64,000 nucleotides of DNA from Verrucomicrobiales bacterium (lineage in GTDB: Bacteria > Verrucomicrobiota > Verrucomicrobiia > Verrucomicrobiales > DEV007). The notes beneath the pieces were generated by a model that worked only from the letters and a program-made list of their open reading frames with translations, was not told the origin of the DNA and did no database searches. The DNA lies in NCBI GenBank assembly GCA_029212615.1, contig JARGPJ010000001.1, forward strand, positions 186,001-250,000, in the 5' to 3' direction. Below, one piece after another: positions 19,998 through 30,959 of this stretch; the first letter of the stretch is position 1, and every line of letters begins with the position of its first letter. The translations under genes and the position numbers were made by a program.

Positions 19998-20426
19998 TCA
20001 AGACTTTCCGTCCAGATACTTCCAGGCCCCCTTATAACGCCGGAACCGCGAACGCTCGTGTAACTCCTGCGGCTCATCGTTGTAGTAATACTGAGCGACG
20101 AACTCCACTTTTCCGACCTTGTCATCCTTCCCCCCCTTCACGACATCGAGGATTTCGAGACCGCTCCAATTCACTTCCCGGATATTGCTCTCCAACTCCT
20201 CCTTCAACCGGGGAGTCCGTGTATCGGGGTGAGTCGACTCAACAAGGTAATCCGTGAGCCGGAAAAAATACGCGCTGTATCGCGACCGCATCAACTGCTC
20301 TGCCGTATCCGGCTTCGCCCGACCGTAGTGATAGGGCATGCAACAAGCTTCATACTTCTGCCAGCTTTTGCACGGGCAAAGAGAGACTTCACGCTCGCGG
20401 GGCACCCAGTTGGGATCATTACTCAT
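19998..20426 (-). CDS. YchJ/UPF0225-like protein with SEC-C motif
   Basis: SLCPCKSWQKYEACCMPYHYGRAKPDTAEQLMRSRYSAY. Confidence 0.9.
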   Translation of the reverse strand: MSNDPNWVPREREVSLCPCKSWQKYEACCMPYHYGRAKPDTAEQLMRSRYSAYFFRLTDYLVESTHPDTRTPRLKEELESNIREVNWSGLEILDVVKGGKDDKVGKVEFVAQYYYNDEPQELHERSRFRRYKGAWKYLDGKS

Positions 20427-20537
20427 GCCTTCTTTGTCCCATGCACACCTCTAAAAATCCAATGCAAAACCACGAAGAGATGATGATTGATAAGCCTTCC
20501 TCCCTGTTGACAGAAGGGATTCTCTAGCGGAAATAGG

Positions 20538-20619
20538 CATTGCCAAACCGCAGCGAGTGGCCTTTCGGGGTCACTCCATGTGCTGAAGCCCCGGTGTTCT
20601 CCCACCGGGGTTTCTTTTT
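20538..20619 (+). ncRNA. Candidate small RNA of unknown family
   Basis: TTGACA at 20507-20512 in an otherwise empty + strand; hairpin GAGTGGCC-TTTCGG-GGTCACTC then terminator; 5' end is a guess. Confidence 0.45.
20589..20619 (+). terminator. Intrinsic terminator, + strand
   Basis: CCCCGGTG-TTCTCC-CACCGGGG followed by TTTCTTTTT. Confidence 0.88.
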
Positions 20620-20624
20620 GCCCG

Positions 20625-21494
20625 CTAATCCAGCCATCCTAACTCAACCAGAAAGGTATCGAGTTGGGCCAGGGTTTGAGGCAATGCCGGCTCATTTCCC
20701 CCGGCCGGTTTCTTTCCTGCATTGAAAAACCCGTGCCCCTCTCCGTCATACCCGTGCAGGACACAGATCACTCCGGCTTCCTGCATTTCCGAGGCAAAGA
20801 GTTCAGCCGTTGCATAAGGAACGGTATCGTCCGCTTTCCCATGAAAAATAATGCAGGGCGGCGCTTCTTTCGAAACATGATGGACCGGAGACAGGGATTC
20901 AGGCTCGACTCCCATTCGCTCTTTCATTTCCTCACTTCGATCCTCGCCCCAGAAATCTTTCCCTTCGAAGGGGGCAATCACACAGGCTGGATTAAATAGA
21001 GCAAGAAGCTCAGGTTTCGAACCCGGGTCGTCCGGAATCACGCCGAGACAAGCAGCAATGTGCCCCCCGGCGCTTCCCCCGCCGGCACCAACCCGTCCCG
21101 GATCAACCCCCAGCTCCGCTGCATTTTTCCGGATGAATCGCATCGCATCACGGGCATCTTCAACACAATCTTTAGCGAGAGTTCCATGACGTGTCGCGAC
21201 ACGATAATCGGCGACAAAGGCAACCATTCCTCTATCAGCCAGATACTCCGCATGTGTCTCAAACTGAGCAGGGGAACCGGCATTCCACCCCCCGCCGAAG
21301 AAAAAAACAATCGCAGGGCGGGCATCGGAAGGCTTCCAGTCATGAGGTCGGAAAGACCACATCTTCAAGGGAACGTCTCCCGCGGTTTGGTAGACATACT
21401 CAGTGGCATCCTCAAAAACAGGCGGATAATCAAACGCATCCGAGGCGGTCACAAAAAACGAGAATAAACAGAACAGGGCCGAAAAGAATTTCAT
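20625..21494 (-). CDS. Secreted alpha/beta hydrolase (Aes/BD-FAE-like esterase)
   Basis: IVFFFGGGWNAGS, GAGGGSAGGHIAA nucleophile motif, DGEGHGFFN. Confidence 0.85.
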   Translation of the reverse strand: MKFFSALFCLFSFFVTASDAFDYPPVFEDATEYVYQTAGDVPLKMWSFRPHDWKPSDARPAIVFFFGGGWNAGSPAQFETHAEYLADRGMVAFVADYRVATRHGTLAKDCVEDARDAMRFIRKNAAELGVDPGRVGAGGGSAGGHIAACLGVIPDDPGSKPELLALFNPACVIAPFEGKDFWGEDRSEEMKERMGVEPESLSPVHHVSKEAPPCIIFHGKADDTVPYATAELFASEMQEAGVICVLHGYDGEGHGFFNAGKKPAGGNEPALPQTLAQLDTFLVELGWLD

Positions 21495-21614
21495 CCGGAA
21501 AGTCTACTGATTCCCCCGCAATGAAACAACTCCGCTCATGCGTATGATCAAACCCGCAGGGCCGTCGAGCCCCAACTCCTCTAAGCCTTCAGGATACAAA
21601 TCACTGGTGTTTCG

Positions 21615-23162
21615 CTATTCCACCGGCTCCACCGATTCAGCAAAGTAACGAGGCAGGTCCTGCCGAAACAGATCATCAAGTTGCGTTGCATGGGAAATCG
21701 CTCCCGATGAGGGAAAGGGCACCAGGGTGAATCGATAGCGCCGCCCCTTTTTAAGTCCCGCCGTCGATGCGAGCGTCCGGTCCTGAAAGGCCCAGAGGAA
21801 AACAAAGGCTTCACCTTCGCTGTACTCCCCGCTCTCCATCGCAATCTCACCGACGAGCACAGAGTAGATCGCGGAATCATACGCCGTCTCGAGAGGGTCA
21901 CCTATCCTTGAGCGATCATGCACGACACCGGTTAACGTCATCACATCAGGACGAACACTCCCTGATCGCGACCGTGGATTGAACTCCACTCTTTCCCACC
22001 GAACCCCGGCCCGCCGCCCCGGGATCTCCGCGAGGAGGAGATCCCGGGCCGAGAAAACCCAGATCACCTTTTTCTTCTTCGCGACGACATCGAGTGGCAG
22101 TGCCGCGAAAGCTTTCCGGGCTCCACTTGCCCCGCCCCCGTTGATAGCAATCACATGAAACTGAAGGCCTGACTGTCCTGAAAGATGGCTTGCCAGCCCT
22201 GCACCAATCCTTTCCTCACCACTCTCACCAAACCCCAATGAAGGATCATCGTAAATGTTCACGAAACTATCACCCAGCAGAGCATAAGGGGACTCCGGGT
22301 TCGGAGCGACCGGATTTCCGAGCTCCGCATCGATCACCTGCACCAGGGGCTGCGACTCTTCCGGAAAACAACCATCGGCCTCCCCCAGGCCTAACATATC
22401 AACTAAGTCGCCTCGATTTTCGCGTTCAACTTCCCGCATCCCTGTAACAAGCCCACCCTTCGGCAACGCCGCTGCGTCGGCGATCAAAACAGCCGCCTTC
22501 TGCACCGCCCCGGAACTCCAATGGGTGTCCTGATCCAGAAAGGGCTCAGCCCCTTCGAGCGCCGGCATCAAATCCACAAAGGTGATTCCCGCCTCTGAAA
22601 TCCGCTCTTTCATCAAATGCCAGAAAGCCGGAACCGAATCATGATTTATACCGCGGACCGACACCTTCATTGATTTCGTCGGCACCGGCACCACAAGCAA
22701 TTCAATACCCCGTTCACGAAGCTGATCCGAGAATTCAAGAATGACCGGCAACGGGTCCTGCCAGGGAGTTCCCCCCGGAGCCCGGGCCACCGAAGTGGGC
22801 TCCCTGTAGAACGGTCCTTTTCCGATCACGGAATCGATATCGGGACGGTAATGGAGAGTTCCCTGCCCCCCCATGACAACACGGGAATTCCCTTCCCGCA
22901 AACCACAGCTCAGGATTGACTGATCCCTCTCCCGCCACTGCTGAAAGACAGTCGCGTCAGAAAATGCCGAATCGATATCCCGCAAAACACTGCGAAAAGA
23001 CTTACCTTGTTCCGGCTTGGACAGAGCCAAGTCAAAGGAGCTCAATGAAAGAATCAACGGAACGACGAGAAAGAGAATAAACGTCGTGATTCCGACTAAA
23101 AGAGTGATTGGTCCCGGCACTACTTCCTCTCTCAGGTCCTCTTTCGAATAGGGATTCTTCAT
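21615..23162 (-). CDS. AlgX/AlgJ-like SGNH O-acetyltransferase partner protein
   Basis: N-terminal TM; GIELLVVPVPTKSMKV, DQDTHWSSGAV, ALLGDSFVNIY. Confidence 0.8.
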   Translation of the reverse strand: MKNPYSKEDLREEVVPGPITLLVGITTFILFLVVPLILSLSSFDLALSKPEQGKSFRSVLRDIDSAFSDATVFQQWRERDQSILSCGLREGNSRVVMGGQGTLHYRPDIDSVIGKGPFYREPTSVARAPGGTPWQDPLPVILEFSDQLRERGIELLVVPVPTKSMKVSVRGINHDSVPAFWHLMKERISEAGITFVDLMPALEGAEPFLDQDTHWSSGAVQKAAVLIADAAALPKGGLVTGMREVERENRGDLVDMLGLGEADGCFPEESQPLVQVIDAELGNPVAPNPESPYALLGDSFVNIYDDPSLGFGESGEERIGAGLASHLSGQSGLQFHVIAINGGGASGARKAFAALPLDVVAKKKKVIWVFSARDLLLAEIPGRRAGVRWERVEFNPRSRSGSVRPDVMTLTGVVHDRSRIGDPLETAYDSAIYSVLVGEIAMESGEYSEGEAFVFLWAFQDRTLASTAGLKKGRRYRFTLVPFPSSGAISHATQLDDLFRQDLPRYFAESVEPVE

Positions 23163-23163
23163 C

Positions 23164-24582
23164 TTAAAACTGGAAATAGAGAAACGGGTTAAACCCCTGA
23201 AGAGACATTACCCTGACACTAATAAAAGTAAGACCAAGTCCTGCAGCCACCTTCCACCAAACAAGCCTTTCAAGGAACTCTCTGCTATTCGGAAAGAATA
23301 GCGCAATGATTAAGCAGACACACAACTGCCCGAGCTCGACCGGGCGGAGGATGAGTTCATGAAGCAATCCCTGTTCTTCTCCTGCCTCACCAAATCCGCT
23401 CATGGCTTTGAGATAGTTCACCGCCACCCCACATGACTCTGACCGGAAGAATACCCAGGTAACGAGCAGCAAGACCCCGGTGACGGCTCGCCCGATTACT
23501 CGTGGAATCGGCAGATTGAATCGCTCCCTCCCCCATCGTTCCAACGCGAGAATAGCACCGTGCAATGCCCCCCAGATCACAAAGGTCCATTGAGCACCGT
23601 GCCATACTCCTCCGATCAACATGACGAGAAGTAGATTCAAATAGGTTCTCGCTCGGCCCCGCCGGTTTCCACCCAGCGGAATATAAAGGTAGTCCCGGAG
23701 AAATCCGGAGAGCGATATATGCCACCGTCGCCAGAACTCCGTCAAACTCGTACTTTTGTATGGCGAATCAAAATTCTCCATGAACCGGAACCCCATCATG
23801 CGGCCTAATCCCAGGGCCATATCGGAATAAGCCGAGAAGTCGAAGTATATCTGGAGTGCATAGGTCACTGCCCCCACCCAGGCCGCTAGAGCACTGAGCG
23901 ATCCGCCCCCTGCCTCAAAGCAGGTATCGGCAATTTGCCCCATTGGATTCGCGAGAAGAATCTTCTTGGCGAAGCCGTAATTAAACCGGGTCATCCCGGC
24001 AGCAAATCCCTGCATGGTATGACTTCGGTTTCTCAACTGCTCCGAGATCGCCCCGTAACGAACGATGGGACCGGCAACCAACTGCGGGAACATCGATACA
24101 TAACAGGCGAAATCGGCAAAATTTTTCGCCGCCTTCGCATGCCCCCGATATAGATCGATGCTGTAACTCATCGATTGAAAGGTGTAGAAAGAAATCCCCA
24201 CCGGCAGCACGATATACCTCAGGAAATCCGGCGCCCCGACTGGTTCCCACCCCATCCATGTCGCAAGTCCCCCGATACTATCCGAAACGAAAATAGCGTA
24301 TTTGAAAAAACCGAGAGACAATAGATTCACCGAAATCGAAACCCACAACGCAGTTTTCCCCGCCAACGGTGACTGCCCTTCTTTCGAGATGACACCACCG
24401 CAGAGGTAATCCACAAGGGTCGATCCGAACATCAGGAGAACGAACCACGGATTCCACCATCCGTAGAACACATAACTGAGCAAGGTGAGCGTGATCGACT
24501 TCCATCTAAATGGAGTCAAATAATAGAGCAGCAACGCAATCGGCAGGAACCCGAAGAGAAAGATATGGGAGGAGAAGACCAA
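23164..24582 (-). CDS. MBOAT family O-acyltransferase (AlgI-like)
   Basis: MVFSSHIFLFGFLPIALLLYYL, GISFYTFQSMSYSIDLYRG, FWRRWHISLSGFLRDYLYIPLGGNR, GGVWHGAQWTFVIWG. Confidence 0.95.
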   Translation of the reverse strand: MVFSSHIFLFGFLPIALLLYYLTPFRWKSITLTLLSYVFYGWWNPWFVLLMFGSTLVDYLCGGVISKEGQSPLAGKTALWVSISVNLLSLGFFKYAIFVSDSIGGLATWMGWEPVGAPDFLRYIVLPVGISFYTFQSMSYSIDLYRGHAKAAKNFADFACYVSMFPQLVAGPIVRYGAISEQLRNRSHTMQGFAAGMTRFNYGFAKKILLANPMGQIADTCFEAGGGSLSALAAWVGAVTYALQIYFDFSAYSDMALGLGRMMGFRFMENFDSPYKSTSLTEFWRRWHISLSGFLRDYLYIPLGGNRRGRARTYLNLLLVMLIGGVWHGAQWTFVIWGALHGAILALERWGRERFNLPIPRVIGRAVTGVLLLVTWVFFRSESCGVAVNYLKAMSGFGEAGEEQGLLHELILRPVELGQLCVCLIIALFFPNSREFLERLVWWKVAAGLGLTFISVRVMSLQGFNPFLYFQF

Positions 24583-24704
24583 AATGAAGAGGCTTCGTAT
24601 TATTCCCGACAGATCATTTTCAGCAAGAGGATTCAGGTTTGTGGTGACAAACGAATCACTGTTTTATAATGGGACGCGAAACGTTGAACTGTCACTATCT
24701 CCGC

Positions 24705-25658
24705 ATGGAAAACCGCCCTATCGAATTTGTTACCCCAAGCAAACGCGCTTTCGAGCGAATGAAAGACATTCTCTTTCGCCCTTTTGATATGCAAAAGTGG
24801 TTTATCCTTGGTTTCAGCGCCTGGCTTGCCACCCTCGTTGAAGGAGGAGGATCCTCGGGGTCCGGCGGAGGAGGAGATACTTCAGGATTCGAAACGGACG
24901 ATTTTTCCCTCTCCGATACCTTGAGTAAAATGAGCTCGTGGATACAGGAGCATCTCATGATCATCCTGATCATCGGAGGAGTCGTTCTCCTGCTCATTGC
25001 CGTCGTAGTGGTTGCGCTGACCTGGGTTCAATCCCGCGGAAAACTGATGTTCATCGACAACGTCATGAACAACCGGGCCCGAATCAGTGAACCCTGGAAA
25101 GACTTTCGAGGGCCTGCTAACTCGCTCTTTGTCTGGCTGCTTGTTTACGGAGGCATTGTTTTCCTCTCCCTTACCCTTCTCATCGGCTGCGCCCTGTTCA
25201 CCGCCTGGCCGATGATGAAATCCGGGAGTTTTGATACCGGAACCATTCCGGTTTTTGTCGGCCTCGGAGCGATCTTAATCGCGATGAGTCTTGCCGCCGC
25301 CTACATCAACGTACTGCTCGAGAATTTTATTATTCCTCTAATGCACCATGACCGGATCTGCACAACGGAGGCATGGAAAAGATTTCTTTCTCTGCATTCC
25401 CGCCGAACAGGTTCATTCGTTCTCTTCTTCCTCTGGACACTCCTCCTCCGTACCGCCTCCGCTTTTATCATCCTCGCTCTCGTCCTGGGAACTTGCTGCA
25501 TCGCCTTGATCCCACTGATCATCCCCTACCTCGGAACGGTGATTCTCCTACCCGTTTTTGTATTCTTCAGGCTTCTTGGCCCGGAGTTCCTGAAACAGTT
25601 CGGCGACGAATTTGATACCATGATCGACGGGAGGGAACCGCCCTCTCTGCCTGCTTAA
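24705..25658 (+). CDS. Polytopic membrane protein (DUF7544-like)
   Basis: MENRPIEFVTPSKRAFERMKDILFRPFDMQKWFILGFSAWLA; glycine-rich segment; several TM helices. Confidence 0.65.
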   Translation: MENRPIEFVTPSKRAFERMKDILFRPFDMQKWFILGFSAWLATLVEGGGSSGSGGGGDTSGFETDDFSLSDTLSKMSSWIQEHLMIILIIGGVVLLLIAVVVVALTWVQSRGKLMFIDNVMNNRARISEPWKDFRGPANSLFVWLLVYGGIVFLSLTLLIGCALFTAWPMMKSGSFDTGTIPVFVGLGAILIAMSLAAAYINVLLENFIIPLMHHDRICTTEAWKRFLSLHSRRTGSFVLFFLWTLLLRTASAFIILALVLGTCCIALIPLIIPYLGTVILLPVFVFFRLLGPEFLKQFGDEFDTMIDGREPPSLPA

Positions 25659-25659
25659 T

Positions 25660-26292
25660 TCACTTCGCCTTCGGCGTCGTGATATAGGGCGCCCTCAGAT
25701 AGTGCGGCTCGAGAACCACGTCCCTCGACCATTCCGAAAGAGCTGTTGCCTGTGCCCGGATCGCGACCCCGACCGCCGTGGGATAGGAGAGGCGCACCCC
25801 GTCAATAGCATCCGCCACCTTTCGATCGGCGGTGAAACAGTCGCCCTCTCCTGCTTCCATTGACCGACCCACCTGTTCGATGACGACATCTTCAGGAAGC
25901 AGTTCGGGGTCGCACTGGAGAACCCTCGAGACAAGCCGGGCGACAAAGAAGGTCTTACGACGGGCATCACCCAGAACCGTGTAGTCCGCTTCATCCGACT
26001 TCCATGCCTCAAGGGAAGAGACCCCCAACAACGGAACATCAAGGATCATGCTCAAACCGTTGGCAACAGCAATCCCAACCCTGACACCACCATACGAACC
26101 GGGCCCAAGACCAACCGCAATACCGCTAATTTCCTCCCGGTAGCGACTCAACATTTCTGATACCGGGTCGAAAATCACAGCATTGTGTGCCCTCTCAGTT
26201 TCAAACGAAGCCTCCCAGACCGGTGCTTCCGCCCCTCCGTCAAGCAAAGCCAGTGACGCCCGCGGCGTCGATGTTTCTATCCCCAAAATCAT
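25660..26292 (-). CDS. tsaB: tRNA threonylcarbamoyladenosine biosynthesis protein TsaB
   Basis: MILGIETSTPRASLALLDGG; VGLGPGSYGGVRVGIAVANGLS. Confidence 0.93.
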   Translation of the reverse strand: MILGIETSTPRASLALLDGGAEAPVWEASFETERAHNAVIFDPVSEMLSRYREEISGIAVGLGPGSYGGVRVGIAVANGLSMILDVPLLGVSSLEAWKSDEADYTVLGDARRKTFFVARLVSRVLQCDPELLPEDVVIEQVGRSMEAGEGDCFTADRKVADAIDGVRLSYPTAVGVAIRAQATALSEWSRDVVLEPHYLRAPYITTPKAK

Positions 26293-26705
26293 CTTTTCCG
26301 AAGCGTTCGCACCTGATCCTCACCGACCGTAAAATCATATCTAATCACTTCCTCAGGCAACAAACCCGGGAACTTGTCCGCCCACTCAACGATAACAACC
26401 CCTTCCTCGTCAAGGTAGTCATCCCAACCGATCTGGATCAACTCATCAGCTGATTCGAGGCGGTAGAAATCAAAATGAAAGACCGGAAGCCTCCCGCTTC
26501 GATATTCATTCACCAGAGAAAAGGTAGGACTACTGACGGCATCATCCGCTCCTATTCCGGAAACGATCCCTTTACTGAAATGTGTCTTGCCGGCACCGAG
26601 ATCACCACAGAGCGCCACGACACTGCCCGCTTCGAGAGACGCACCCAGGTCAGCACCGGCAGCGATCATTCCGGCCTCATCAGAAATGGACAGACAATCA
26701 CTCAT
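26289..26705 (-). CDS. tsaE: tRNA threonylcarbamoyladenosine biosynthesis ATPase TsaE
   Basis: LCGDLGAGKTHFSKGIV; SPTFSLVNEY; HFDFYRLE; VIVEWADKF. Confidence 0.95.
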   Translation of the reverse strand: MSDCLSISDEAGMIAAGADLGASLEAGSVVALCGDLGAGKTHFSKGIVSGIGADDAVSSPTFSLVNEYRSGRLPVFHFDFYRLESADELIQIGWDDYLDEEGVVIVEWADKFPGLLPEEVIRYDFTVGEDQVRTLRKR

Positions 26706-27615
26706 TCGTTTTAAAATGCTCCCATCCCCGGGAAAGCTCGAGGGGGGTATCCTCTGTGACTTCGCCGATGATGGTCAGGGCAACTTCCGGAAAGGCATTC
26801 GCCCAGGCAACCATTAACATTCCCGTCTTCTCCGGCGCTATCGTAAAGAGTAGCTCATAATCCTCTCCGTCGGAAACCGCCTCCTGTGTGGATACCCCCT
26901 CATGACAGGGCAATCGATCCGGCGAAACCGTGTATCCTTCGCCGCTGGCCTGAGCGAGACGCGGCAGATCAGAACCGAGGCCATCGCTCAGATCCATCAT
27001 CGCTGAAGGCCGGTGATTCGAGACAAGCCATTGCGCTTCACGAATTCGAGGAGTGAAGCGCAGATGCCGCCCACTCTCAAACGATCCCCCGAGCCGTCCG
27101 GAAACAAGGATCAAATCTCCGCGCCGGGCCCCTGACCGCAGAACGCAATGTTCCGGGAGAACCTCTCCGGTCATCGCAATCGAAATAACGGCTCCTTCGC
27201 CCGGCAGCCTTGAGGTTTCCCCCCCCACCACCACACAATCAAATGAGGCCGCGACGGCAGCCATGCCCGCGTACCATCCGGAGACTTCGTCGACTGAGCG
27301 GGAGTCATTGAGCGCGAGGGTGACAAGAGCATGTTTCGGAGTACCTCCCATCGCCGCGATGTCGCTGACAACCCGTTTCATGGCTTTCTCCCCAACGAGA
27401 TGAGCGTCCGTCCCCCTCGCAAAGTGAACCGCTTCAATGAGGCAATCCGTCTTCAAGAGTAGATGGCGTTCAGCTCCCGTATCGATCACCGCGCAGTCAT
27501 CCCCCGGACCCACAACGACATTACCTCCCGTAGGAAGACCCGCGACAAGACGCTCAATGAGCCTGTCCTCGCCAAGCTCAGCCACCGTTTCCGTTCTATC
27601 GTTTCCCCCGTCCAT
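26698..27615 (-). CDS. thiL: Thiamine-monophosphate kinase
   Basis: GPGDDCAVID, LKTDCLIEAVHF, GGETSRLPG, DLSDGLGSDLPRLAQASG. Confidence 0.93.
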   Translation of the reverse strand: MDGGNDRTETVAELGEDRLIERLVAGLPTGGNVVVGPGDDCAVIDTGAERHLLLKTDCLIEAVHFARGTDAHLVGEKAMKRVVSDIAAMGGTPKHALVTLALNDSRSVDEVSGWYAGMAAVAASFDCVVVGGETSRLPGEGAVISIAMTGEVLPEHCVLRSGARRGDLILVSGRLGGSFESGRHLRFTPRIREAQWLVSNHRPSAMMDLSDGLGSDLPRLAQASGEGYTVSPDRLPCHEGVSTQEAVSDGEDYELLFTIAPEKTGMLMVAWANAFPEVALTIIGEVTEDTPLELSRGWEHFKTNE

Positions 27616-27618
27616 GTT

Positions 27619-28464
27619 CTACTCAGCTGACGACGGGATGAGCATGAAAACAATATTCGCGGCATTGAAAAAAGCATGCATCCCGATGGGCACCCAGAGA
27701 GATCGACTCCATTCGTAGGCAAGACAAAGCAGAATCGAAAAGGCCCACAACGGAAGCAAGGCAGGCAGATTGCCATGAACCGCAGCAAAAAGCGCTCCGA
27801 TCACGACCGCCGCAAAAACCGGATTGGTGGCGCGCTTCAAAGCTCCGTACATGTAGCCGCGAAAGAGCAATTCTTCGACAACAGGCGCCGCGACACATGC
27901 CATCACGATAGTCAAACCGATGAAAAGGGCCGATTGATTTTCCTGCAGCGTTTGCACTGACTCCTGGATCGCAAGATCAGAGAAAACACGATCGAGCATC
28001 ACTTGCGAAACGCCGCCCAGTGCCCAGGCGCAGATCACGAGAGAAGCGACACCTCCGAGAATCGTGTAAACAACGATGAGAGGAAGCCCCAGCTTCTTCA
28101 GGCCGAACAATTCAACCACACGCCGATTCCGAACCCATTCAATGATCCCGTAGGTCATCACTCCGACAAAGAAAAAGTAGGCAATATTCACGAGAAGAGA
28201 ACCAAGCTCACTTCCGCCGCCTTCCGCCTTCTTTTCTCCACCGCCATTCTGAGCAACCATGACCTCAATCATCGGATTGCTGAGAAAGAGCAATGACGGG
28301 AAAAACATCAAGGCAAGGTCATACCCATCAAAATCAGGGGAGGCCAAGGCTTCAGATACCCCCCTCCTTCGAACCAATGCAAAAGCAATCACCCCCGCAA
28401 AAAGGGTGATGAGAGCAATAATTTCGAAGTCGAGAAGGACTTGCTTCGCGGCGAGTTCGTCCAT
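27619..28464 (-). CDS. CPBP family intramembrane metalloprotease
   Basis: APVVEELLFRGYMYGAL; LFAAVHGN; MHAFFNA. Confidence 0.9.
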   Translation of the reverse strand: MDELAAKQVLLDFEIIALITLFAGVIAFALVRRRGVSEALASPDFDGYDLALMFFPSLLFLSNPMIEVMVAQNGGGEKKAEGGGSELGSLLVNIAYFFFVGVMTYGIIEWVRNRRVVELFGLKKLGLPLIVVYTILGGVASLVICAWALGGVSQVMLDRVFSDLAIQESVQTLQENQSALFIGLTIVMACVAAPVVEELLFRGYMYGALKRATNPVFAAVVIGALFAAVHGNLPALLPLWAFSILLCLAYEWSRSLWVPIGMHAFFNAANIVFMLIPSSAE

Positions 28465-28480
28465 TAAAGGAATCGCTCGC

Positions 28481-30952
28481 CTAGACTGTCAACGGTGGCA
28501 AATGCCAAATCTCGTCGGCATACTCCTGAATTGTCCGGTCGCTGGAGAATTTTCCAACGCGCGCGGTGTTCAAAATCGCCATTTTCGCCCAGTTGGATTG
28601 ATCGCGATAGGCGAGGTCCACCTTATCCTGAGCCTCGATGTAGGAGCGGTAATCAGCGAGAACGAGATAAGGATCCCCTCCGTCGAGAAGGCTGCGGCGA
28701 ATGCTGTCAAAGGAGCCCTTCGGGGCAAATGAATCCGAACTGAGCCAGTCGATCACAGCGCGAAGCTCCTCGTCAGCCCAGTATTCGTCGATCGAGCAGT
28801 AACCACCCTTCCAGAGAGACTCCACTTCCTCGACGGTGAGGCCAAAGATGAAAATGTTCTCGTCTCCGACTTCTTCCTTAATCTCAACATTCGCACCATC
28901 CAGGGTTCCCAGAGTAAGCGATCCGTTGAGGGCAAGCTTCATATTACCCGTTCCCGATGCTTCTTTACCGGCCGTCGAGATCTGCTCAGAAATATCGGAA
29001 GCAGGAATGATGATCTCGGCAGAACTCACTCCGTAGTTGGGAATGAAGGCAACCTTCAGTTTTCCGCCGATACGCTCATCGTTATTGATCACCTCGCCGA
29101 TCGCATTGATTGCGTGAATGATTTCTTTCGCGAGGACGTACCCGGGAGCGGCTTTTGCTCCAAAAACGAAAACACGCGGGACAACATCGAGGTCCGGATT
29201 CTGAAGCAGGCGACGATACTGCGTGAGGATATTCAGGAGATTCAAATGCTGACGCTTGTACTCGTGAAGACGCTTAATCTGAACATCAAAGAGCGCGGAA
29301 GGATCCACTTCGATACCACAACGCTCCTTGATAAGGGCCGCCAAATTCTCTTTGTTCCGGTGCTTGATCGCCATGAACTCCTTCTGAAAATCCGGATCGT
29401 CCGCAAATTTTTCAAGGCCGCGAAGCTTATCCAGATTCGCAGGCCAGTCGTCCCCGATCGAACCGTCAATGAGACCGGAGAGCTCCGGGTTGCAGGCCTT
29501 GAGCCAGCGACGCGGCGTGATCCCGTTTGTCTTATTCTGAAAACGATCAGGGAACAACGCATAGAAATTACTGAAGAGATGTTTCTTGAGCAGATCGGTG
29601 TGAAGCGCAGCAACACCATTGGTCGTGTGACTGCCCACCACCGCGAGATACGCCATCCGGATCTGCTTCGGCGCACCTTCTTCGATGAGAGACATTTCCG
29701 CCTTCTTGTGCTGGTCGCCCGGCCACTTCGCCTCGACAAAGTCTTCGAGGAAACGTTTGTTGATTTCAAAAATGATCTGGAGATGACGGGGGAGAACTTT
29801 CTCAAAGAGAGGAACACTCCACTTTTCCAAGGCCTCCGGCAGGAGCGTGTGGTTGGTGTAGGAGAAAACCTTCTGACAGATTCCCCACGCCTGATCCCAG
29901 GGCAGCATCTCGTCGTCGATGAGAATCCGCATCAGCTCAGGCACCGCAATCGCCGGGTGTGTGTCATTCAGCTGAATCGCCGCTTTATCGACTAAACTGT
30001 CCCAGGTGTCGTTCGAACGGCGATGACGCTTCACAATATCCTGCAATGAACAGGCGACGAAGAAGTACTGCTGCACAAGGCGCAGCTCCTTTCCTGCTTC
30101 AGTCGAGTCATTCGGATAGAGAACCTTCGAAATTGACTCGCTCTCCGCTTTTTCGCGCACCGCTTCGACGTAACCACCGCGGTTGAAGATATCGAGATCG
30201 AAATCGCGTGACGCTTTACTCTCCCAGAGCCGAAGGTAATTAATCGTCGATCCCGTATAACCAACGACGGGCACATCCCAGGGGACACCAAGGATAGAAC
30301 GGGTGTTTGTCCAGACAGGGCGCCCCTGACCCAACTCATCAAACTGATTCTCGACATGCCCGTAGAGAGGAATCTCAACGGCATATTCGGGACGGCAGAT
30401 CTCCCATGGATTACCAAAGCGACGCCATTCATCCGGCGACTCCATCTGCTCACCATCAATGAACTTCTGACGGAAAAGACCAAACTCATAGTTGATCCCA
30501 TACCCGACCGCCGGAAGATCAAGGGTCGCAAGCGAATCCATGAAGCAGGCCGCCAGTCGACCCAGTCCACCATTTCCAAGCCCTAGATCAGGGCCCTGCT
30601 CGAAAAGCTCGTCCATATCGAGACCCAATTCCGAAATCGCATCACGGCAGGATTCAAGGAGCCCCAGATTAACGAGGTTGTTCTCAAGAAGGCGTCCCAT
30701 GAGATACTCGAGAGAGAGATAGTAAACCCGGCGCACATTCTTCTTATGGTGCGCGGTGTGAACCTCACAGGCGCGCTCCAGCATGCGCCCCCGAACGGCG
30801 AGACAAATGGCACGCCACCAATCCCCGTGCGTCGCTGTTTCGACGCTATGAGCCTGATTCTTGATCAAATTTGAAATGATCTCCTGCTTCAGAAGCTCAG
30901 TTTCGGAGAGACTTCCCGCGTCGGCGGTCGATTCACTTGTTTGCGTTTCCAT
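28481..30952 (-). CDS. glgP: Glycogen/starch/alpha-glucan phosphorylase
   Basis: [74 protein letters not shown]. Confidence 0.97.
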   Translation of the reverse strand: METQTSESTADAGSLSETELLKQEIISNLIKNQAHSVETATHGDWWRAICLAVRGRMLERACEVHTAHHKKNVRRVYYLSLEYLMGRLLENNLVNLGLLESCRDAISELGLDMDELFEQGPDLGLGNGGLGRLAACFMDSLATLDLPAVGYGINYEFGLFRQKFIDGEQMESPDEWRRFGNPWEICRPEYAVEIPLYGHVENQFDELGQGRPVWTNTRSILGVPWDVPVVGYTGSTINYLRLWESKASRDFDLDIFNRGGYVEAVREKAESESISKVLYPNDSTEAGKELRLVQQYFFVACSLQDIVKRHRRSNDTWDSLVDKAAIQLNDTHPAIAVPELMRILIDDEMLPWDQAWGICQKVFSYTNHTLLPEALEKWSVPLFEKVLPRHLQIIFEINKRFLEDFVEAKWPGDQHKKAEMSLIEEGAPKQIRMAYLAVVGSHTTNGVAALHTDLLKKHLFSNFYALFPDRFQNKTNGITPRRWLKACNPELSGLIDGSIGDDWPANLDKLRGLEKFADDPDFQKEFMAIKHRNKENLAALIKERCGIEVDPSALFDVQIKRLHEYKRQHLNLLNILTQYRRLLQNPDLDVVPRVFVFGAKAAPGYVLAKEIIHAINAIGEVINNDERIGGKLKVAFIPNYGVSSAEIIIPASDISEQISTAGKEASGTGNMKLALNGSLTLGTLDGANVEIKEEVGDENIFIFGLTVEEVESLWKGGYCSIDEYWADEELRAVIDWLSSDSFAPKGSFDSIRRSLLDGGDPYLVLADYRSYIEAQDKVDLAYRDQSNWAKMAILNTARVGKFSSDRTIQEYADEIWHLPPLTV

Positions 30953-30959
30953 AGTTCTG

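Noticed and set aside
20538-20619. Identifying the small RNA candidate as SRP RNA, tmRNA or 6S RNA
   Set aside because: Expected conserved core sequences are not visible; left as unknown family.
25666-25680. CGCC-TTC-GGCG hairpin between the convergent DUF7544-like gene and tsaB as a terminator
   Set aside because: Very short stem lying within the tsaB coding end and lacking a T-tract.
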